A stretch of 60,077 nt of DNA from an uncultured Victivallales bacterium (GTDB lineage Bacteria > Verrucomicrobiota > Lentisphaeria > Victivallales > UBA1829), in contig CALXRL010000064.1 in assembly GCA_944390735.1 (NCBI GenBank), forward strand, positions 1-60,077, written 5' to 3'. How positions within the stretch are numbered: position 1 is the first letter of the stretch; every line of letters begins with the position of its first letter. The notes beneath the pieces were generated by a model. That model worked only from the letters and a program-made list of their open reading frames with translations. It did no database searches and had not been told where the DNA came from. The position numbers and the translations under genes were made by a program. Shown one piece after another: positions 27,342 to 37,028 of the stretch.

Positions 27342-28820
27342 ATGCCGTCAGAACGCCAGAAAGCCGACATTGGAGTCATCGGACTTGCCGTAATGGGAGA
27401 AAATCTTGTTCTGAATCTGGAATCCAGAGGATACACGGTCGCCGTTTTCAACCGCACCACGGAACGGGTCGATGCGTTTCTGAACGGCCGGGGAAAAGGA
27501 AAACGCATTCTTCCCGCCCACTCCATTCAGGAGTTCTGCTCCTCTTTGAAATCTCCGCGGAAAATCCTGATGATGGTCAAGGCGGGCGGCGCGGTGGACA
27601 GCCTGATCGCCCAGCTGGAACCGGAACTGGATCCGGGCGACATTCTGATCGACGGCGGCAACTCCTGGTATCACGACACGGAACGCAGATGTTCGGAACT
27701 GGAAGCGAAACACCTTCTCTATGTCGGCACCGGAGTCTCCGGAGGCGAGGAGGGCGCACTGACCGGTCCCTCCCTCATGCCCGGCGGGAACAAGGCCGCA
27801 TGGCCGCATCTTGAGCCGATCTTCAAGGCGATTGCCGCAAAGGCTCCTGACGGCACCCCCTGCTGTGAATGGATCGGTCCCGGCGGTTCCGGACACTTCG
27901 TCAAAATGGTTCACAACGGAATCGAATACTCCGATATGCAGATGATCTCCGAAGCGTATCACCTTCTGCGTTCGCTGCACGACTTCTCCACGGAGGAGCT
28001 GGCCGACATCTTCGAACGCTGGAACCGCGGACCGCTGGAAAGCTATCTGGTCGAAATCACCGCGGAGATTCTGCGGAAAAAGGATCCCGCCACGGGCCGT
28101 CCCGTTCTGGATCTCATTCTCGACTGCGCCGGACAGAAAGGGACCGGAAAATGGACCACGACGACCGCGCTGGATCTGGCCGTTCCGGCAATGACGATTG
28201 CGGAAGCCGTGTTCGCCCGCTGCCTGTCGGCCCGGAAAGAGGAACGGAAGACCGTGGCGGAGGCCTTTCCGGAACGGAGAACCGTTTCCGAGATTTTCCG
28301 GGAGGAACACCGCAAGGAGCTGATTCTTTCCGCCGAACAGACGCTGTATGCGTCGAAGATCTGTTCCTACGCCCAGGGGTTCCAGCTTCTGGAGGCGGCC
28401 TCGCGGGAATACCGCTGGAACCTGGACTGTGCCGCCATTGCCGCGGTCTGGCGCGGAGGGTGCATCATCCGGGCGAAGTTCCTGGACGACATCCGGCGCG
28501 CGTTTTCCGGCGAACATCCCTGCACGAATCTGCTGCTGGATCCGTTCTTCCGCGAAGAGATGCGGAAAGCGGAGAAATTCTGGCGCTACGCCGTGGTGGA
28601 TGCGGTCACCTATTCCGTTCCGGTTCCGGCGTTTGCCAGTGCGATTGCCTACTTTGACTCCTATCGTTCGGAGACTCTTCCGGCCAATCTGATTCAGGCG
28701 CAGCGAGACTTTTTCGGAGCGCACACCTATGAGCGCACCGACCGCCCCCGCGGAGAATATTTTCATACGGACTGGACCGCGTCCGGCGGTTCCGCGACAT
28801 CCACGACTTACACGGTATAA
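27342..28820 (+). CDS. gnd: 6-phosphogluconate dehydrogenase, decarboxylating
   Basis: Oxidises 6-phosphogluconate to ribulose 5-phosphate with NADP reduction in the pentose phosphate pathway. 492 residues, slightly longer than the usual 468-484. The Rossmann motif is GVIGLAVMGENLVLNL, followed by GGNSWYHDTERR, the SGGEEGALTGPS loop and the catalytic Lys in HFVKMVHNGIEY. GTGKWTT and the C-terminal FHTDW are present. The start at 27342 follows AGGAGGG; a longer start at 27204 would include the promoter. A LolA-like lipoprotein follows after 9 nt. Confidence 0.97.
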   Translation: MPSERQKADIGVIGLAVMGENLVLNLESRGYTVAVFNRTTERVDAFLNGRGKGKRILPAHSIQEFCSSLKSPRKILMMVKAGGAVDSLIAQLEPELDPGDILIDGGNSWYHDTERRCSELEAKHLLYVGTGVSGGEEGALTGPSLMPGGNKAAWPHLEPIFKAIAAKAPDGTPCCEWIGPGGSGHFVKMVHNGIEYSDMQMISEAYHLLRSLHDFSTEELADIFERWNRGPLESYLVEITAEILRKKDPATGRPVLDLILDCAGQKGTGKWTTTTALDLAVPAMTIAEAVFARCLSARKEERKTVAEAFPERRTVSEIFREEHRKELILSAEQTLYASKICSYAQGFQLLEAASREYRWNLDCAAIAAVWRGGCIIRAKFLDDIRRAFSGEHPCTNLLLDPFFREEMRKAEKFWRYAVVDAVTYSVPVPAFASAIAYFDSYRSETLPANLIQAQRDFFGAHTYERTDRPRGEYFHTDWTASGGSATSTTYTV

Positions 28821-28829
28821 GGAGGCTCT

Positions 28830-29663
28830 ATGAAACTGTCCATTCATTTTCTGTGCAAAAGCGCAAGCTGTCTGCTGGCGGTTGCCGCACTGGCGGGGAC
28901 CGTCTCCTGCACCTGGCTTGATGCCGATCTGCTGGATCTCTCCGGCGGGGAACCGGCGGATATCACCATCGACCAGCTTTACGAGCGCATGAGTGCCGCC
29001 ACCGATCCGGAAGGGGTCTATGCCAAAGCGAAGTCCTACCGGCTCATTCAGGAGGTGGAATCGGTCGACGCCCTCGGCAAAAACCGCGACTATTATTCCA
29101 CGGAAGTGCTGTTCAAACAGCCGGATTTCATCAAGCAGATCTCGCTGCGAAACGGCGTGCCGTTCGCCATGATCCTCTTCCGCGACGGAAGCGCATGGAA
29201 CATTGATCCGAGAACTAAAAAAAGCCAGAAGCTCCCCGAAGGAACCGGCCTGAATCTCATCAAGACCTTCTCCGGCATGCTGAAACCGGGCAACAATTAC
29301 AAAACCATCTTCCAGGATGTTCAGATTGATGTCAGTTACAGCGAGGGGAAGAAATATTACCGTCTGATCTGCCGGGTCGCCGATCCGAACATCGCCCCCT
29401 ATGTCTTCTACATCGACGCGGAAACCTATCTCACGCGCAAACTGGAAACGATCCTGTACAGCAACGACGGCGCAGGCTCCCGCTCCCTCTATGTCGCCAT
29501 CACCGAGGATTACGAGTGGATCTCCAAGGTCAGGATGCCGCGCCGCTCCCTGATCACCGTCAACGGGAAAACCGATATTTCCAAGCTGGTCTCCTTTGTG
29601 CTGAATCCTGATCTTCCGGACTCGGAATTCAGCGTCAGCCAGCCGTGGAACTACGACAAATAA
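28830..29663 (+). CDS. LolA/LolB-like lipoprotein
   Basis: 277 residues. The signal sequence ends in the lipobox GTVSC, so the protein is lipidated at about residue 27. The mature part reads like the outer-membrane lipoprotein-sorting fold: VEVLFKQPDFIKQIS-type strands (STEVLFKQPDFIKQISLRNG), DGSAWNIDPRTKKSQKLP, then YVFYIDAETYLTRKLETI. Such proteins carry or sense lipid or lipoprotein in the periplasm. AAGGAGG precedes the ATG. Its close spacing to gnd suggests one transcript without an obvious functional link. Confidence 0.8.
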   Translation: MKLSIHFLCKSASCLLAVAALAGTVSCTWLDADLLDLSGGEPADITIDQLYERMSAATDPEGVYAKAKSYRLIQEVESVDALGKNRDYYSTEVLFKQPDFIKQISLRNGVPFAMILFRDGSAWNIDPRTKKSQKLPEGTGLNLIKTFSGMLKPGNNYKTIFQDVQIDVSYSEGKKYYRLICRVADPNIAPYVFYIDAETYLTRKLETILYSNDGAGSRSLYVAITEDYEWISKVRMPRRSLITVNGKTDISKLVSFVLNPDLPDSEFSVSQPWNYDK

Positions 29664-29828
29664 TCCGCTCGAACCACTTCGCTTCCCGTCCTGTTCCGGG
29701 AGCGAGGGGGAGGGAGGGGGAAAACGACCGCTCGGATTCCCTCTCCCGCTTTCCCGCGACAGATTCTCTCTCCTTTCCCATTTTCCCGAGTCCCTCCCGC
29801 CGGGCATCCGATTCTTTTCGATTTTTCT

Positions 29829-29856
29829 TTGACAATCCCGGAAAAACGGGTATAGT
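29829..29856 (+). promoter_or_regulatory. Promoter of the GHL6-like gene
   Basis: TTGACA (29829-29834), 16 nt, TATAGT (29851-29856). The spacer contains a CCCG/CGGG inverted repeat (29837-29850) that could be an operator between the two boxes. Confidence 0.75.
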
Positions 29857-29888
29857 GATTTATTCCCAACCAACAGAAGGACACCGAT

Positions 29889-31892
29889 ATGCGCTTCAGA
29901 CAGATACATCTGGATTTTCACACCTCTCCCCTGATCCCCGGAATCGGGGAAAAATTCAATAAGAAAAAATGGCAGGAGACGCTCAAACGCGCGGAAGTTG
30001 ACTCCATCACCCTGTTTGCCACCTGTCATCATGGATACGCCTACTACAATACCAGAGTGGGAGCCCGCCATCCGCACCTGAGCTTTGATCTTCTGCGCGC
30101 CCAGGTCGACGCGTGCGCGGAGATCGGGATCCGGACTCCGATCTATCTGACCGCCGGCATCAACAGCTATGCCTCGGAGATTCATCCGGAATGGGGGGAA
30201 ATGGAACCCAGCGGCAAGATTTACGATCCGCTTTTTCCGCACTTTCACAAGATGTGTTTCAATTCGCCGTATCTGGATTTTCTCTGCGATCAAATCCGGG
30301 AGGTGGTGGAGCTGCTTCCGGAGGCGGGGGGCATCTTCACCGACATCATTCATCAGGGGCAGTGCTGCTGTCGGCACTGCATGGCCGGGATGCTGAAAGA
30401 CGGGCTCGATCCCCGAAAGGAGGAGGACCGCCGCCGCTATGCGGACAAGGTTCTTATGAACTATTACCGGAGAGCCGCCGAAGCGGCAAAATCGAAGAAT
30501 CCGGACATGCCGATTTTCCACAATTCCGGACACATCACGATCGGCAATCGGAAGATTCTTCCCTACTTCAGCCATCTGGAGCTGGAATCGCTGCCCACGG
30601 GCGGCTGGGGATACGATCATTATCCGATGTCCGCGGCCTATGTCCGGAATCTCGGCATGGAGTTTCTCGGCATGACCGGGAAGTTCCAGACCACCTGGGG
30701 CGAGTTCGGCGGGTTCAAACATCCCAATGCCCTCCGGTATGAATGCGCGGCCATGATTGCCAACGGTTCCAAATGCAGTGTCGGCGACCAGCTTCATCCG
30801 TGCGGGGAGCTTGACGAAAGCACCTATGAGATCATCGGCGCGGCGTATCGGGAGGTCCGGAAAAAGGAACCCTGGTGCGACGGAGCCGAATCCGCCGCGA
30901 GTCTGGCGATTCTCAGCGGATTCATTCCGGAACGTCAGGTGAACGGGCGCGAACTGCCCGGGGATGTGGGAGCGGCCCGCGTCCTGCTGGAATCGCATGT
31001 TCCCTTCGATCTGGTCGACACCGAAATGGACTGGAGCAGATACCGCTGTCTTCTTCTGCCCGATGAAGTGCGCCTCTCCCCGCGTCTCCGCGACAAGCTC
31101 CTGAAATTCCACGAAAACGGAGGGAAGCTGATTCTTTCCGGAGTCAGCGGCATGGCGCTGGACCGGGATGAATTCGTGCTTGATCTGCCCGTCGCGCATA
31201 GCGGAGTCAATCCCTTCCAGCCCGACTATGTGAAGGCCGCGGAGGAGTTCGCGCCCGATTATGTTCACACTCCCTTTGTCATGTATCTGGCCTCGCAGCG
31301 AATCCGCAGGACCGGAGGGATCTCTCTCGGTGACGTCTACGACACCTATTTCAACCGCACGTTCGAACATTTCAGCAGTCATCAGCACACGCCGAACCTG
31401 CCGGAAGCGTCCGGATATGATGCGGGGGTTCTGACGGAGGACATCCTTTATTTCGCTCATCCGGTTTTTTCGATTTATCGGGCCTATGGCGAGGTTGCGC
31501 TCAAGGAGTACATCATGAAAGCGATCCGCCGCTTCCTCGGCGATGAGATGCAGCTGAATCTTTGCGGTCTGCCTTCTCAGGGGCGCGTCACGCTGATGAA
31601 GCAGAAGAAGGAATCGCGTTATGTTCTCCATCTTCTGTATGCAAACACGATTCTCCGCGGCGGAGTTGTCAATCTCTCCGGGGGAACAACCACCGGACGG
31701 GCCGCCATCGAGGTCATTGAAGATCTGAATCCGACCGGTCCTGTTGAAGTCCGTCTGAACATGCCGGAAACCATCCGGAGTGTCCGACTGGTCCCGGAGG
31801 GGAAACCTCTGAATTTCTCGTACAGGGATGGAAAACTTTCCTTTGAGGTCCCGGAGTTCTCCTGCCACAGCATGGTGGAACTCGCGTTCTGA
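29889..31892 (+). CDS. GHL6-like glycoside hydrolase with beta-galactosidase-trimerisation-like domain
   Basis: 667 residues, no signal peptide, so probably cytoplasmic. The opening (RQIHLDFHTSPLIPGIGEKF) and SITLFATCHHGYAYYNTRVG are typical of hypothetical glycosyl hydrolase family 6 TIM barrels. A metal or disulfide-like cluster CCCRHCMAGM sits near residue 160. From about 350 a flavodoxin-like domain resembles beta-galactosidase trimerisation (VPFDLVDTEMDWSRYRCLLLPDE), followed by a small C-terminal beta domain. GAAGGA precedes the ATG. It has its own promoter and probably acts on imported oligosaccharides. The substrate is unknown. Confidence 0.78.
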   Translation: MRFRQIHLDFHTSPLIPGIGEKFNKKKWQETLKRAEVDSITLFATCHHGYAYYNTRVGARHPHLSFDLLRAQVDACAEIGIRTPIYLTAGINSYASEIHPEWGEMEPSGKIYDPLFPHFHKMCFNSPYLDFLCDQIREVVELLPEAGGIFTDIIHQGQCCCRHCMAGMLKDGLDPRKEEDRRRYADKVLMNYYRRAAEAAKSKNPDMPIFHNSGHITIGNRKILPYFSHLELESLPTGGWGYDHYPMSAAYVRNLGMEFLGMTGKFQTTWGEFGGFKHPNALRYECAAMIANGSKCSVGDQLHPCGELDESTYEIIGAAYREVRKKEPWCDGAESAASLAILSGFIPERQVNGRELPGDVGAARVLLESHVPFDLVDTEMDWSRYRCLLLPDEVRLSPRLRDKLLKFHENGGKLILSGVSGMALDRDEFVLDLPVAHSGVNPFQPDYVKAAEEFAPDYVHTPFVMYLASQRIRRTGGISLGDVYDTYFNRTFEHFSSHQHTPNLPEASGYDAGVLTEDILYFAHPVFSIYRAYGEVALKEYIMKAIRRFLGDEMQLNLCGLPSQGRVTLMKQKKESRYVLHLLYANTILRGGVVNLSGGTTTGRAAIEVIEDLNPTGPVEVRLNMPETIRSVRLVPEGKPLNFSYRDGKLSFEVPEFSCHSMVELAF

Positions 31893-32251
31893 TCCTCTGG
31901 AAAAATTTGCCTCCTGCGAGAGAAATGTGCTCTATGGGCGGAAAAATGCGCCAGCATTTTTCTCGGGTCAAGGGCCGCTGCCCTTGTCGCGGTCCAGCGG
32001 CGAGACGCTGGTCGTGCGAAGCACGAAATTCTGAAAAAGAGCGAGAGGAGAAGAACCGCTTTGAAAAGCGGTTCTTCTCCTCTCCCCCTCTCCTCTTTCC
32101 CGAAACTTCCGACGCCTTTGCCGAAAACGCAAAGGCTCTCACTTCGTGTTCGCTTTCCTCGTTGCGACACTTTAGTCCAAAGAAAAAGACCTCCGCTTCC
32201 GTTTTCTGAAAACAGAGGCAGAGGCCCGTTTTTCCGGCAATGCTGAAAATC
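31893..32251. other. Non-coding stem-loop array between convergent genes
   Basis: No gene is seen. The segment holds consecutive near-perfect hairpins: 31942-31961 (8 bp, T-run after it), 31969-31986 (7 bp), 31994-32011 (6 bp), 32012-32026 (6 bp), 32043-32084 (20 bp perfect, 2-nt loop) and 32114-32136 (8 bp). The first may end transcription of the GHL6 gene. The set as a whole looks like a dispersed palindromic repeat or a structured RNA. Confidence 0.7.
32043..32084. repeat. Perfect 20-bp inverted repeat
   Basis: Arms 32043-32062 and 32065-32084 are exact complements with the two bases GA between them. The outer half is purine on one arm and pyrimidine on the other. Located between the convergent GHL6-like and glyQS genes, it may serve as a bidirectional terminator, though no long T-run follows. 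Confidence 0.85.
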
Positions 32252-33586
32252 TCAGTATCCGAAAACTTTCTTGTCAAGATAGGCTCTGAGATTGGAGAGG
32301 GAAACACGCTCCTGCTCCATGGAGTCACGATCCCGCACGGTAACGGCATTGTCGTTGTCCGACTCGAAATCGTAGGTGACACAATAGGGAGTCCCGATCT
32401 CATCCTGCCGACGATACCGTTTTCCAATGTTACCGGTCAGATCCAGCTCGGTGCGGTAGAAGTTCCAGAGATCCTTCTGAAGAGCGGCCGCCTTGTCATT
32501 GAGTTTCTTGGAAAGCGGCAGAACCGCGACCTGCACCGGCGCAATCCGCGGAGGAATATGAAGGACAATGCGGAGATCCTCGTCAATTCCCTCCTTCTTG
32601 GTCGGCGCCTTCTGCTCGTCATAGGCATGGGAGAGAACCGCCAGGAAAGTCCGGTCCAGTCCGACAGAGGTCTCGACCACCGTCGGCAGATACTTCTTCC
32701 CGGTCGCCGGATCAAAATATTCAAGATTCTGACAGGAGAACTCCTGATGACGCGACATATCCCACGTTCCCCGATGATGAATTCCTTCCAGTTCGCCCCA
32801 GCCGAAGGGGAACTTGAATTCGATGTCAACGGCAGCCTTCGCATAATGCGCCAGTTTGTCGTGATCGTGGAACTGAATCTCATCCTCGCGGAACTCCAGG
32901 AGATTGCGGTAGTAGTTGTAGCGGGCCTCCTTCCAGAAACGATACCATTCCATGGACTGCTCCTCGCTGCAGAAGAACTCCATTTCCATCTGGGAGAACT
33001 CGCGGGAGCGGAAGGTAAACATGCGCGGAGTGATCTCGTTTCGGAACGATTTTCCGATCTGCGCGATTCCGAAGGGGAGCTGCATGCGCGTTGCAATGCG
33101 GATCAGATGGAAATCGACAAAGATCGGCTGACAGGTCTCGGCGCGAAGATATGCCACATGTTCGTCGTCAAACACGGGACCGACATAGGTTTTCATCATC
33201 AGGTTGAATTCACGCGGCGGAGTCAGATTGGTGGAACCGCAGACCGGACAGACCTTCGGATCCGGCATCTGATCGACACGATGACGCGCTTTGCAGTCCC
33301 GGCAGTCGCACATGATGTCGCCGAAACGGTCGATGTGTCCGGAGGCCTTCCAGACCTTCGGATGACAGATGATCGTCGAATCCAGTCCCACCACATTATC
33401 GCGTTTCTCGACCATTTCGCTCCACCAGAGCTGTTCGATCGCCTTTTTCATGGCGACTCCATACGGTCCGTAATCCCAGAAGCCGTTGAATCCGCCGTAA
33501 ATTTCCGAACTCTGAAAAACAAAACCGCGCCGTTTGCACAGCGTGACGATTTTTTCCATCAAATCGCCTTCCGTGGTGATTTCCAT
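32252..33586 (-). CDS. glyQS: Glycyl-tRNA synthetase, single-chain class II type
   Basis: Charges tRNA-Gly. 444 residues, of the alpha2 (eukaryote/archaea/Gram-positive) type, not the alpha2beta2 type. Hallmarks are the start KIVTLCKRRGFVFQSSEIYGG and GFWDYGPYG, a CxxC zinc-like knuckle (CPVCGS), motif 2 FRNEITPR followed by FRSREFSQMEMEFF, and motif 3 SVGLDRTFLA. The anticodon-binding domain (APVQVAVLPLSKKL) closes the protein. AAGGAGA precedes the ATG. It lies 81 nt downstream of the helicase gene on the same strand. Confidence 0.97.
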   Translation of the reverse strand: MEITTEGDLMEKIVTLCKRRGFVFQSSEIYGGFNGFWDYGPYGVAMKKAIEQLWWSEMVEKRDNVVGLDSTIICHPKVWKASGHIDRFGDIMCDCRDCKARHRVDQMPDPKVCPVCGSTNLTPPREFNLMMKTYVGPVFDDEHVAYLRAETCQPIFVDFHLIRIATRMQLPFGIAQIGKSFRNEITPRMFTFRSREFSQMEMEFFCSEEQSMEWYRFWKEARYNYYRNLLEFREDEIQFHDHDKLAHYAKAAVDIEFKFPFGWGELEGIHHRGTWDMSRHQEFSCQNLEYFDPATGKKYLPTVVETSVGLDRTFLAVLSHAYDEQKAPTKKEGIDEDLRIVLHIPPRIAPVQVAVLPLSKKLNDKAAALQKDLWNFYRTELDLTGNIGKRYRRQDEIGTPYCVTYDFESDNDNAVTVRDRDSMEQERVSLSNLRAYLDKKVFGY

Positions 33587-33667
33587 CGGTATATCTCCTT
33601 AAAAATGTTGTATGAATTCCAAAAACAGTCGATTGGTAAGATACTCCCGTTTCCAGGAGAAGTCAAA

Positions 33668-36600
33668 TCAGTTCAGCAGGAACTCGATGTCTTCCATGGA
33701 AATTGTGCGCATCGCCTCGGTCGGGGATTCCACGAGATGCTCGAAGAGATCGGCCTTGATTTTCTGAAGCTCCAGCACCTTTTCCTCGATGGAGTCCTCC
33801 ACGATCAGCTTGATGCAGGTGACCGCACGGGTCTGACCGATTCGATGACTCCGGTCCTCGGCCTGCGCCTCCGCCGCGGGATTCCACCATGGATCGTAAA
33901 TGATGACGGTGTCGGCGGAACTCAGGTTCAGTCCGACTCCGCCCGCCTTCAGACTCAGCAGGAACACCGGAATCTCCGGCGAATTGTTGAAGTGGTCGAC
34001 ATGTTCCATCCGGTCCGTTGTCGCCCCGTCGAGATACTCGTATTTCATTCCAGTGGAATCCATCCAGTGCCGGATGATCTGGAGAAGCGAGGTGAACTGA
34101 CTGAACAGCAGCACCTTGTGCCCGCTGTCCACCGATTCCAGCAGCAGTTCCTTCAGCAGATCCATTTTTGCCGATTCGGTCACGCCCTCGTTCAGATTCG
34201 GCGGCAGAAGAGCCGGATCGCAGCAGATCTGCCGCAGCCGCAGCAGAGCGCTGAGCATCTCGAAACGCGATCCTTTCGAAGAACGGATCCGTTCCGCGAG
34301 CGCGCGGCTTTCCTGCCGGAACTTCTCATAGAACGCCCGCTGGGCGGCTCCCATCCGGCAGTAGAGAATCTGTTCCTGCTTTGCGGGAAGTTCCCGGCTG
34401 ACGTCGGCCTTTTTGCGCCGAAGCATGAACGGGGCGATCCGTTCCGCAAGATCCTTCAGAATCTCCGGCGAGGGATTGTTCACATAACGGTTCCGGAACG
34501 AGGTCAGCGATCCCAGCAGACCGTGATGGAGAAAATCGAAGATCGACCAGAGATCCTCCGGCGTGTTCTCCAGCGGTGTTCCGGTCAATACCAGCCGGTG
34601 TTCCGAACGGATCATCTTGCAGGTCTGCGCATTTGCCGTGTTCGGGTTCTTGATGTGCTGCGCCTCGTCGAGAATCAGATATTTGAACCGGGCCTCCCGC
34701 AGGAACTCCGCATCGCGGCGGGCAAGGCTGTAGGAGGTGATGCAGAGGTCGTAACCGGCCGCCTTCTCCCAGAGCGACCTGCGGTCGTTTCCGCTGATGA
34801 CCAGCTGCTTGAGTTCCGGTGTGAACCGTGCGCCCTCGCGCGCCCAGTTGTCGATCAGACTGGTGGGACAGATGATGAGCGCCGGCAGATTCTCCGTCAC
34901 ATCCGACGCCAGCAGAGCCAGAGTCTGGATGGTTTTTCCCAGCCCCATCTCATCGGCGAGCACCAGATTGCATCCGCGTTTTCCCATTGCGGAGAGCCAC
35001 CGCACGCCCTGCATCTGATAGTTCCTCAGTTCTCCGCGGAAGAGTCCGCCGGGAATGACCAGATCCTGCGCCGACTTCTCCTGCGCGGCGGTGTCGAAAT
35101 CCAGCTTCAGGCGCAGAAATTCGACGGGGACGGCTCCGGGGATTCCATCGGCCAGAACCGCCCACTGGTATGCCGCCGGACGAATCATGCGCAGCACCTC
35201 CGCTCCCTCCTCCGTTTTCACTTCTCTTCCCGGGACCGGAGCGACCGCGTCCGCCATTCCCGCGGCAAGACGCCGGAGCTGCGGCGGAATCTTAATCAGC
35301 AGAGCCGATCCGGAAGAGAGAAACAGTTCGTTGCGTCCGGCCGCGCAGGTCAGATCCCGCCAGCGGACCGGAACGCCTGCGCCGCGAAGCGTGATTTTCA
35401 AATCAAAGAATTCGGCGCTCTCCCGTTCGACCGCACAGTCGATCTTCAAGGAGGAGGCGTCGCCGCAGAGCATTGCCAGGGACGAGGACAGCGCAAATTT
35501 TCTCCGGGCCCCCATCCATCCGGGGATCACTTCATCGACAAAGACGCCGATGGCTTCGCGGTCCTGAAGGAGCAGCCGGGTTTCCCGGTCGCCGCTCTCC
35601 CCCCCGCGGATCATTCGGAAGCCGAAGTTCACCAGTTCGCCGACGATCGCACTCTCCCCTGCGGAATCGCGCCGCCAGTAGATGCCGTCCTGCTGCGCCA
35701 GACGTTCCTGATCGCCTTTGCAGAGATGTCCGTCATAATCGAAAAGGACCTCCAGTTCCAGAGCGCCATCGACCCGGAGTCCCCCGTCGAAAAACGGTTT
35801 GAACCTGCGCTGCGACACCTGCACATTGCCCGTTTCGATGATCTTGACGGGAAGCCATTCGGATTTGACCAGGATCCGGGCGGATTTTCTGTCGCACGGC
35901 TGCACCGTGGTCCGCAGGAAATTCCGAATCCAGGCGACGTCCGCCTGCGCGCAGATCCACCAGTACTCCCCGAGCATTCCGACCCAGCAGCCGGCCCGTC
36001 CGGCAACCACCTTCACATCCTTCAGCGGAAGCGGGACCCCCTTGACGATAATCGCCGAACGCAGAATGCATCCGCTTCCGGCATCCTCCACCAGAAGCGC
36101 CGGTTCCGCATGATCATTGTGAATCACGACTTTTTCCTTCATGCGGAAAAAACGCTGAAAATCAATCAGGCAGTGGAAGAATTCCGCGGTCTCCTCGGCA
36201 TCGAGCGAAAGTTTGGTTCCGTCCTGCTGCGCGTTGATGGCCAGATAACGGATGATCTGCCGATCCTGCTGCGGAAACGACGTCAGCTGGAGGGAGACCG
36301 CAAGATTCTTGCCGAAATGAAGCTGACGGAGATTGTTCAGATTTCCGGCGTAATCCCGGTTGTTCCAGTGAAGCGTGACGGTGAAAAGGGTTCGTTCCCA
36401 CTTGCTGGGCATGTGGGGAAAATCGGATTCCGCGTTGATGGAAACAGTCGCCTCGGGAGGATTGAGCACCTGACGGAGAAGTTCCGGGAGACCGGCAAAT
36501 TTCAGTCCGGCATACTGGGCGGGCCCGTCGGCGACCGGCGCCTCCTGCGGCTTGATCGTGTACTTCGCGTGGTGCAGACATGCCGCCATGGCATGACAGC

Positions 36601-36835
36601 AGAAGGCGTTCGGATTCGTCTCGCAGGAACAGGTTGCGGAATAGGGTCCATCCGGGAATCCCCGCACCTCCACCCGCGAAACATTGCCCCGGGCATCCCG
36701 GAAGACGGCCCGGAGAACGCCGGGCAGGGTCTCATGACAGCAGAGAAGCTCTCCGGATTTCAGAAGCGCTTTCCCTTTCTTAAAAACCTCCCGCGAGGAC
36801 CTCTGCATTAAATTCGATTCAAAACTCTGCCCCAT
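33668..36835 (-). CDS. SNF2/Swi2 family helicase with SWIM zinc finger
   Basis: 1055 residues. Near residues 70-95 a SWIM-type finger, CSCETNPNAFCCHAMAACLHH. The ATPase lobes start at about 610: Walker A DEMGLGKTIQ, motif II ILDEAQHIKN, motif III LTGTPLENTPEDLW. The second lobe has VFLLSLKAGGVGLNL and the RHIGQ-type motif VI (DRSHRIGQTRAV). Bacterial members are thought to remodel protein-nucleic acid complexes such as stalled RNA polymerase; the exact role is unknown. The start at 36835 follows GGGTGAG and is preferred over 36910. Confidence 0.93.
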   Translation of the reverse strand: MGQSFESNLMQRSSREVFKKGKALLKSGELLCCHETLPGVLRAVFRDARGNVSRVEVRGFPDGPYSATCSCETNPNAFCCHAMAACLHHAKYTIKPQEAPVADGPAQYAGLKFAGLPELLRQVLNPPEATVSINAESDFPHMPSKWERTLFTVTLHWNNRDYAGNLNNLRQLHFGKNLAVSLQLTSFPQQDRQIIRYLAINAQQDGTKLSLDAEETAEFFHCLIDFQRFFRMKEKVVIHNDHAEPALLVEDAGSGCILRSAIIVKGVPLPLKDVKVVAGRAGCWVGMLGEYWWICAQADVAWIRNFLRTTVQPCDRKSARILVKSEWLPVKIIETGNVQVSQRRFKPFFDGGLRVDGALELEVLFDYDGHLCKGDQERLAQQDGIYWRRDSAGESAIVGELVNFGFRMIRGGESGDRETRLLLQDREAIGVFVDEVIPGWMGARRKFALSSSLAMLCGDASSLKIDCAVERESAEFFDLKITLRGAGVPVRWRDLTCAAGRNELFLSSGSALLIKIPPQLRRLAAGMADAVAPVPGREVKTEEGAEVLRMIRPAAYQWAVLADGIPGAVPVEFLRLKLDFDTAAQEKSAQDLVIPGGLFRGELRNYQMQGVRWLSAMGKRGCNLVLADEMGLGKTIQTLALLASDVTENLPALIICPTSLIDNWAREGARFTPELKQLVISGNDRRSLWEKAAGYDLCITSYSLARRDAEFLREARFKYLILDEAQHIKNPNTANAQTCKMIRSEHRLVLTGTPLENTPEDLWSIFDFLHHGLLGSLTSFRNRYVNNPSPEILKDLAERIAPFMLRRKKADVSRELPAKQEQILYCRMGAAQRAFYEKFRQESRALAERIRSSKGSRFEMLSALLRLRQICCDPALLPPNLNEGVTESAKMDLLKELLLESVDSGHKVLLFSQFTSLLQIIRHWMDSTGMKYEYLDGATTDRMEHVDHFNNSPEIPVFLLSLKAGGVGLNLSSADTVIIYDPWWNPAAEAQAEDRSHRIGQTRAVTCIKLIVEDSIEEKVLELQKIKADLFEHLVESPTEAMRTISMEDIEFLLN

Positions 36836-36967
36836 TCTGTGCTCACCCCAATCCTTTACGATCACACGAAACGGTAATGTATCTCTGCTTTGCCGGATAT
36901 AAAAGCGCAAAAAAAGATTTTTTCAGAAAATTTTGTTCTTTCCGCCAAACTATTTTTGCTTTTATCC

Positions 36968-36996
36968 TTGAAAGAAACCGCCCGTCGTAATACATT
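36968..36996 (+). promoter_or_regulatory. Promoter of the uracil-DNA glycosylase operon
   Basis: TTGAAA (36968-36973), 17 nt, TACATT (36991-36996), 32 nt before the ATG; AAAGGAG follows. Confidence 0.5.
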
Positions 36997-37028
36997 AGGC
37001 GGGAACAAAGGAGCCCGGAACAGCGATT

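Noticed and set aside
27348..31868. 1506-codon open frame on the minus strand
   Set aside because: Antisense to gnd, the LolA-like gene and the GHL6-like gene; the real genes have ribosome sites and motifs.
31893..32251. Insertion sequence remnant
   Set aside because: The inverted repeats are local hairpins and not terminal repeats; no transposase fragment or target duplication is seen.
33587..33667. T-box or riboswitch before glyQS
   Set aside because: Only 81 nt separate the helicase stop and glyQS start, too short for a T-box, and no T-box sequence is seen.
32240..36811. 1523-codon open frame on the plus strand
   Set aside because: It lies antisense over glyQS and the SNF2 helicase, whose motifs are complete. 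High GC content keeps the reverse frame free of stops.
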